Assembly (NCBI GenBank): GCA_963545565.1 | Contig: CAUUJV010000009.1 | Coordinates: 8,239 to 72,238 of the forward strand | Source: CAUUJV01 sp963545565 | GTDB lineage: Bacteria > Actinomycetota > Actinomycetes > Actinomycetales > Bifidobacteriaceae | DNA length: 64,000 nt | Reading direction: 5' to 3' | Part shown: in pieces, positions 63,838 to 64,000 of the stretch | Position numbering within the stretch: the stretch's first letter is position 1 | Layout: every line of letters begins with the position of its first letter | Made by a program: the position numbers and the translations under genes | Notes under the pieces: model-generated | What the model was told of the DNA's origin: nothing | Seen by the model: the letters and a program-made list of their open reading frames with translations, nothing else | The model's database searches: none

Positions 63838-64000
63838 TCAGTGAGAACGCCTACGCACAAGCAATATAGCTCCCGCAGCTACCATTAAGATTAAAGCAAA
63901 ACCGGTAATCAGACCGATATCACTTCCTGTTTTTGCGAGGGACTTCTCTGTTGTAGAAGTTTTCGGTGTTGTCACTACAGGAGTATGAGTATTTGTAATC
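63838..64000 (-). CDS. C-terminus of an LAKTG-anchored surface protein, partial
   Basis: The last 53 codons of a gene entering from the right edge. They encode a Thr/Pro-rich wall-spanning stretch (THTPVVTTPKTSTTEKS), the sorting motif LAKTG, a hydrophobic helix (about 20 residues, beginning IGLITGFALILMVAAGA) and a basic tail VRRRSH before TGA. This is the standard cell-wall anchoring signal, with Ala in place of Pro as preferred by class E sortases. The function of the rest cannot be judged. Confidence 0.85.
   Translation of the reverse strand, partial: ITNTHTPVVTTPKTSTTEKSLAKTGSDIGLITGFALILMVAAGAILLVRRRSH

Noticed and set aside
1..64000. Prophage, insertion sequences or CRISPR arrays
   Set aside because: No transposase, integrase, phage structural, Cas gene or regular repeat-spacer pattern was seen anywhere in the window.

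Overview
The window looks like chromosome of a bifidobacterial actinobacterium (family Bifidobacteriaceae) with a moderate-to-low GC content, roughly mid-40s percent judged by eye. The evidence is the actinobacterial fhaA-fhaB-pstP-rodA-pbpA-pknA-pknB block, a CrgA homologue, a class E sortase, DUF3073 and DUF881 proteins, phosphoenolpyruvate carboxylase, class II aldolase and a lower mevalonate operon. Gardnerella or Alloscardovia-like lineages would fit. The species cannot be fixed from sequence alone. I see no prophage, insertion sequence, CRISPR array or rRNA operon.

Layout. 1-2 kb: purA (cut by the window edge) and fba. 2-5.2 kb: a polar amino acid ABC transporter operon on the minus strand, preceded by tRNA-Gly. 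5.6-14 kb: a frameshifted GPH sugar transporter, htpX-fprA, an HtrA protease, tgt, tRNA-Leu and a frameshifted alpha/beta hydrolase. 14-24 kb: a Nudix hydrolase and the cell-wall and signalling operon, with FHA proteins, PP2C phosphatase, RodA, PBP and two Ser/Thr kinases (the second with PASTA repeats). 24-28 kb: class E sortase, DUF881 protein, CrgA, rhomboid protease and a small acidic membrane protein. 28-41 kb: housekeeping genes (glgP, trpS, ppc, carbonic anhydrase, CNNM/CorC-type protein, Dps). 41-46.4 kb: an accessory locus with a cytosine/creatinine-deaminase-like amidohydrolase, a PucR-type regulator that looks N-terminally shortened, a broken MHS-family transporter and a clear creatininase. 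46.6-48.6 kb: an SPFH protein, a YgjP-like metallopeptidase, tRNA-Ile and tRNA-Ala. 48.6-51 kb: cysK-cysE behind an unannotated leader. 51-54.8 kb: a frameshifted CDF transporter, asparaginase and an amino acid permease. 54.9-59.4 kb: the lower mevalonate pathway as four overlapping genes. 59.5-62.2 kb: a copper nitrite reductase with an extra cupredoxin domain and an NnrS-like membrane protein. 62.5-64 kb: a zinc/manganese-type binding lipoprotein and the C-terminal end of a surface protein with an LAKTG sorting signal.

How the parts fit. The strongest new observation is the cysK-cysE leader. A consensus-like promoter is followed by a 23-residue peptide with six cysteines (two Cys-Cys pairs, one immediately before the stop) and then an intrinsic terminator upstream of cysK. 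This is the architecture of a cysteine-responsive transcription attenuator. A second theme is a creatinine locus with two enzymes and a regulator but a disrupted transporter. A third is the pairing of a class E sortase with a surface protein carrying an LAxTG-type signal in the same window. Four genes carry reading-frame disruptions, three of them transporters. One lies in a short A/T run and could be a sequencing error or a phase-variable site. Another looks like a real small deletion.
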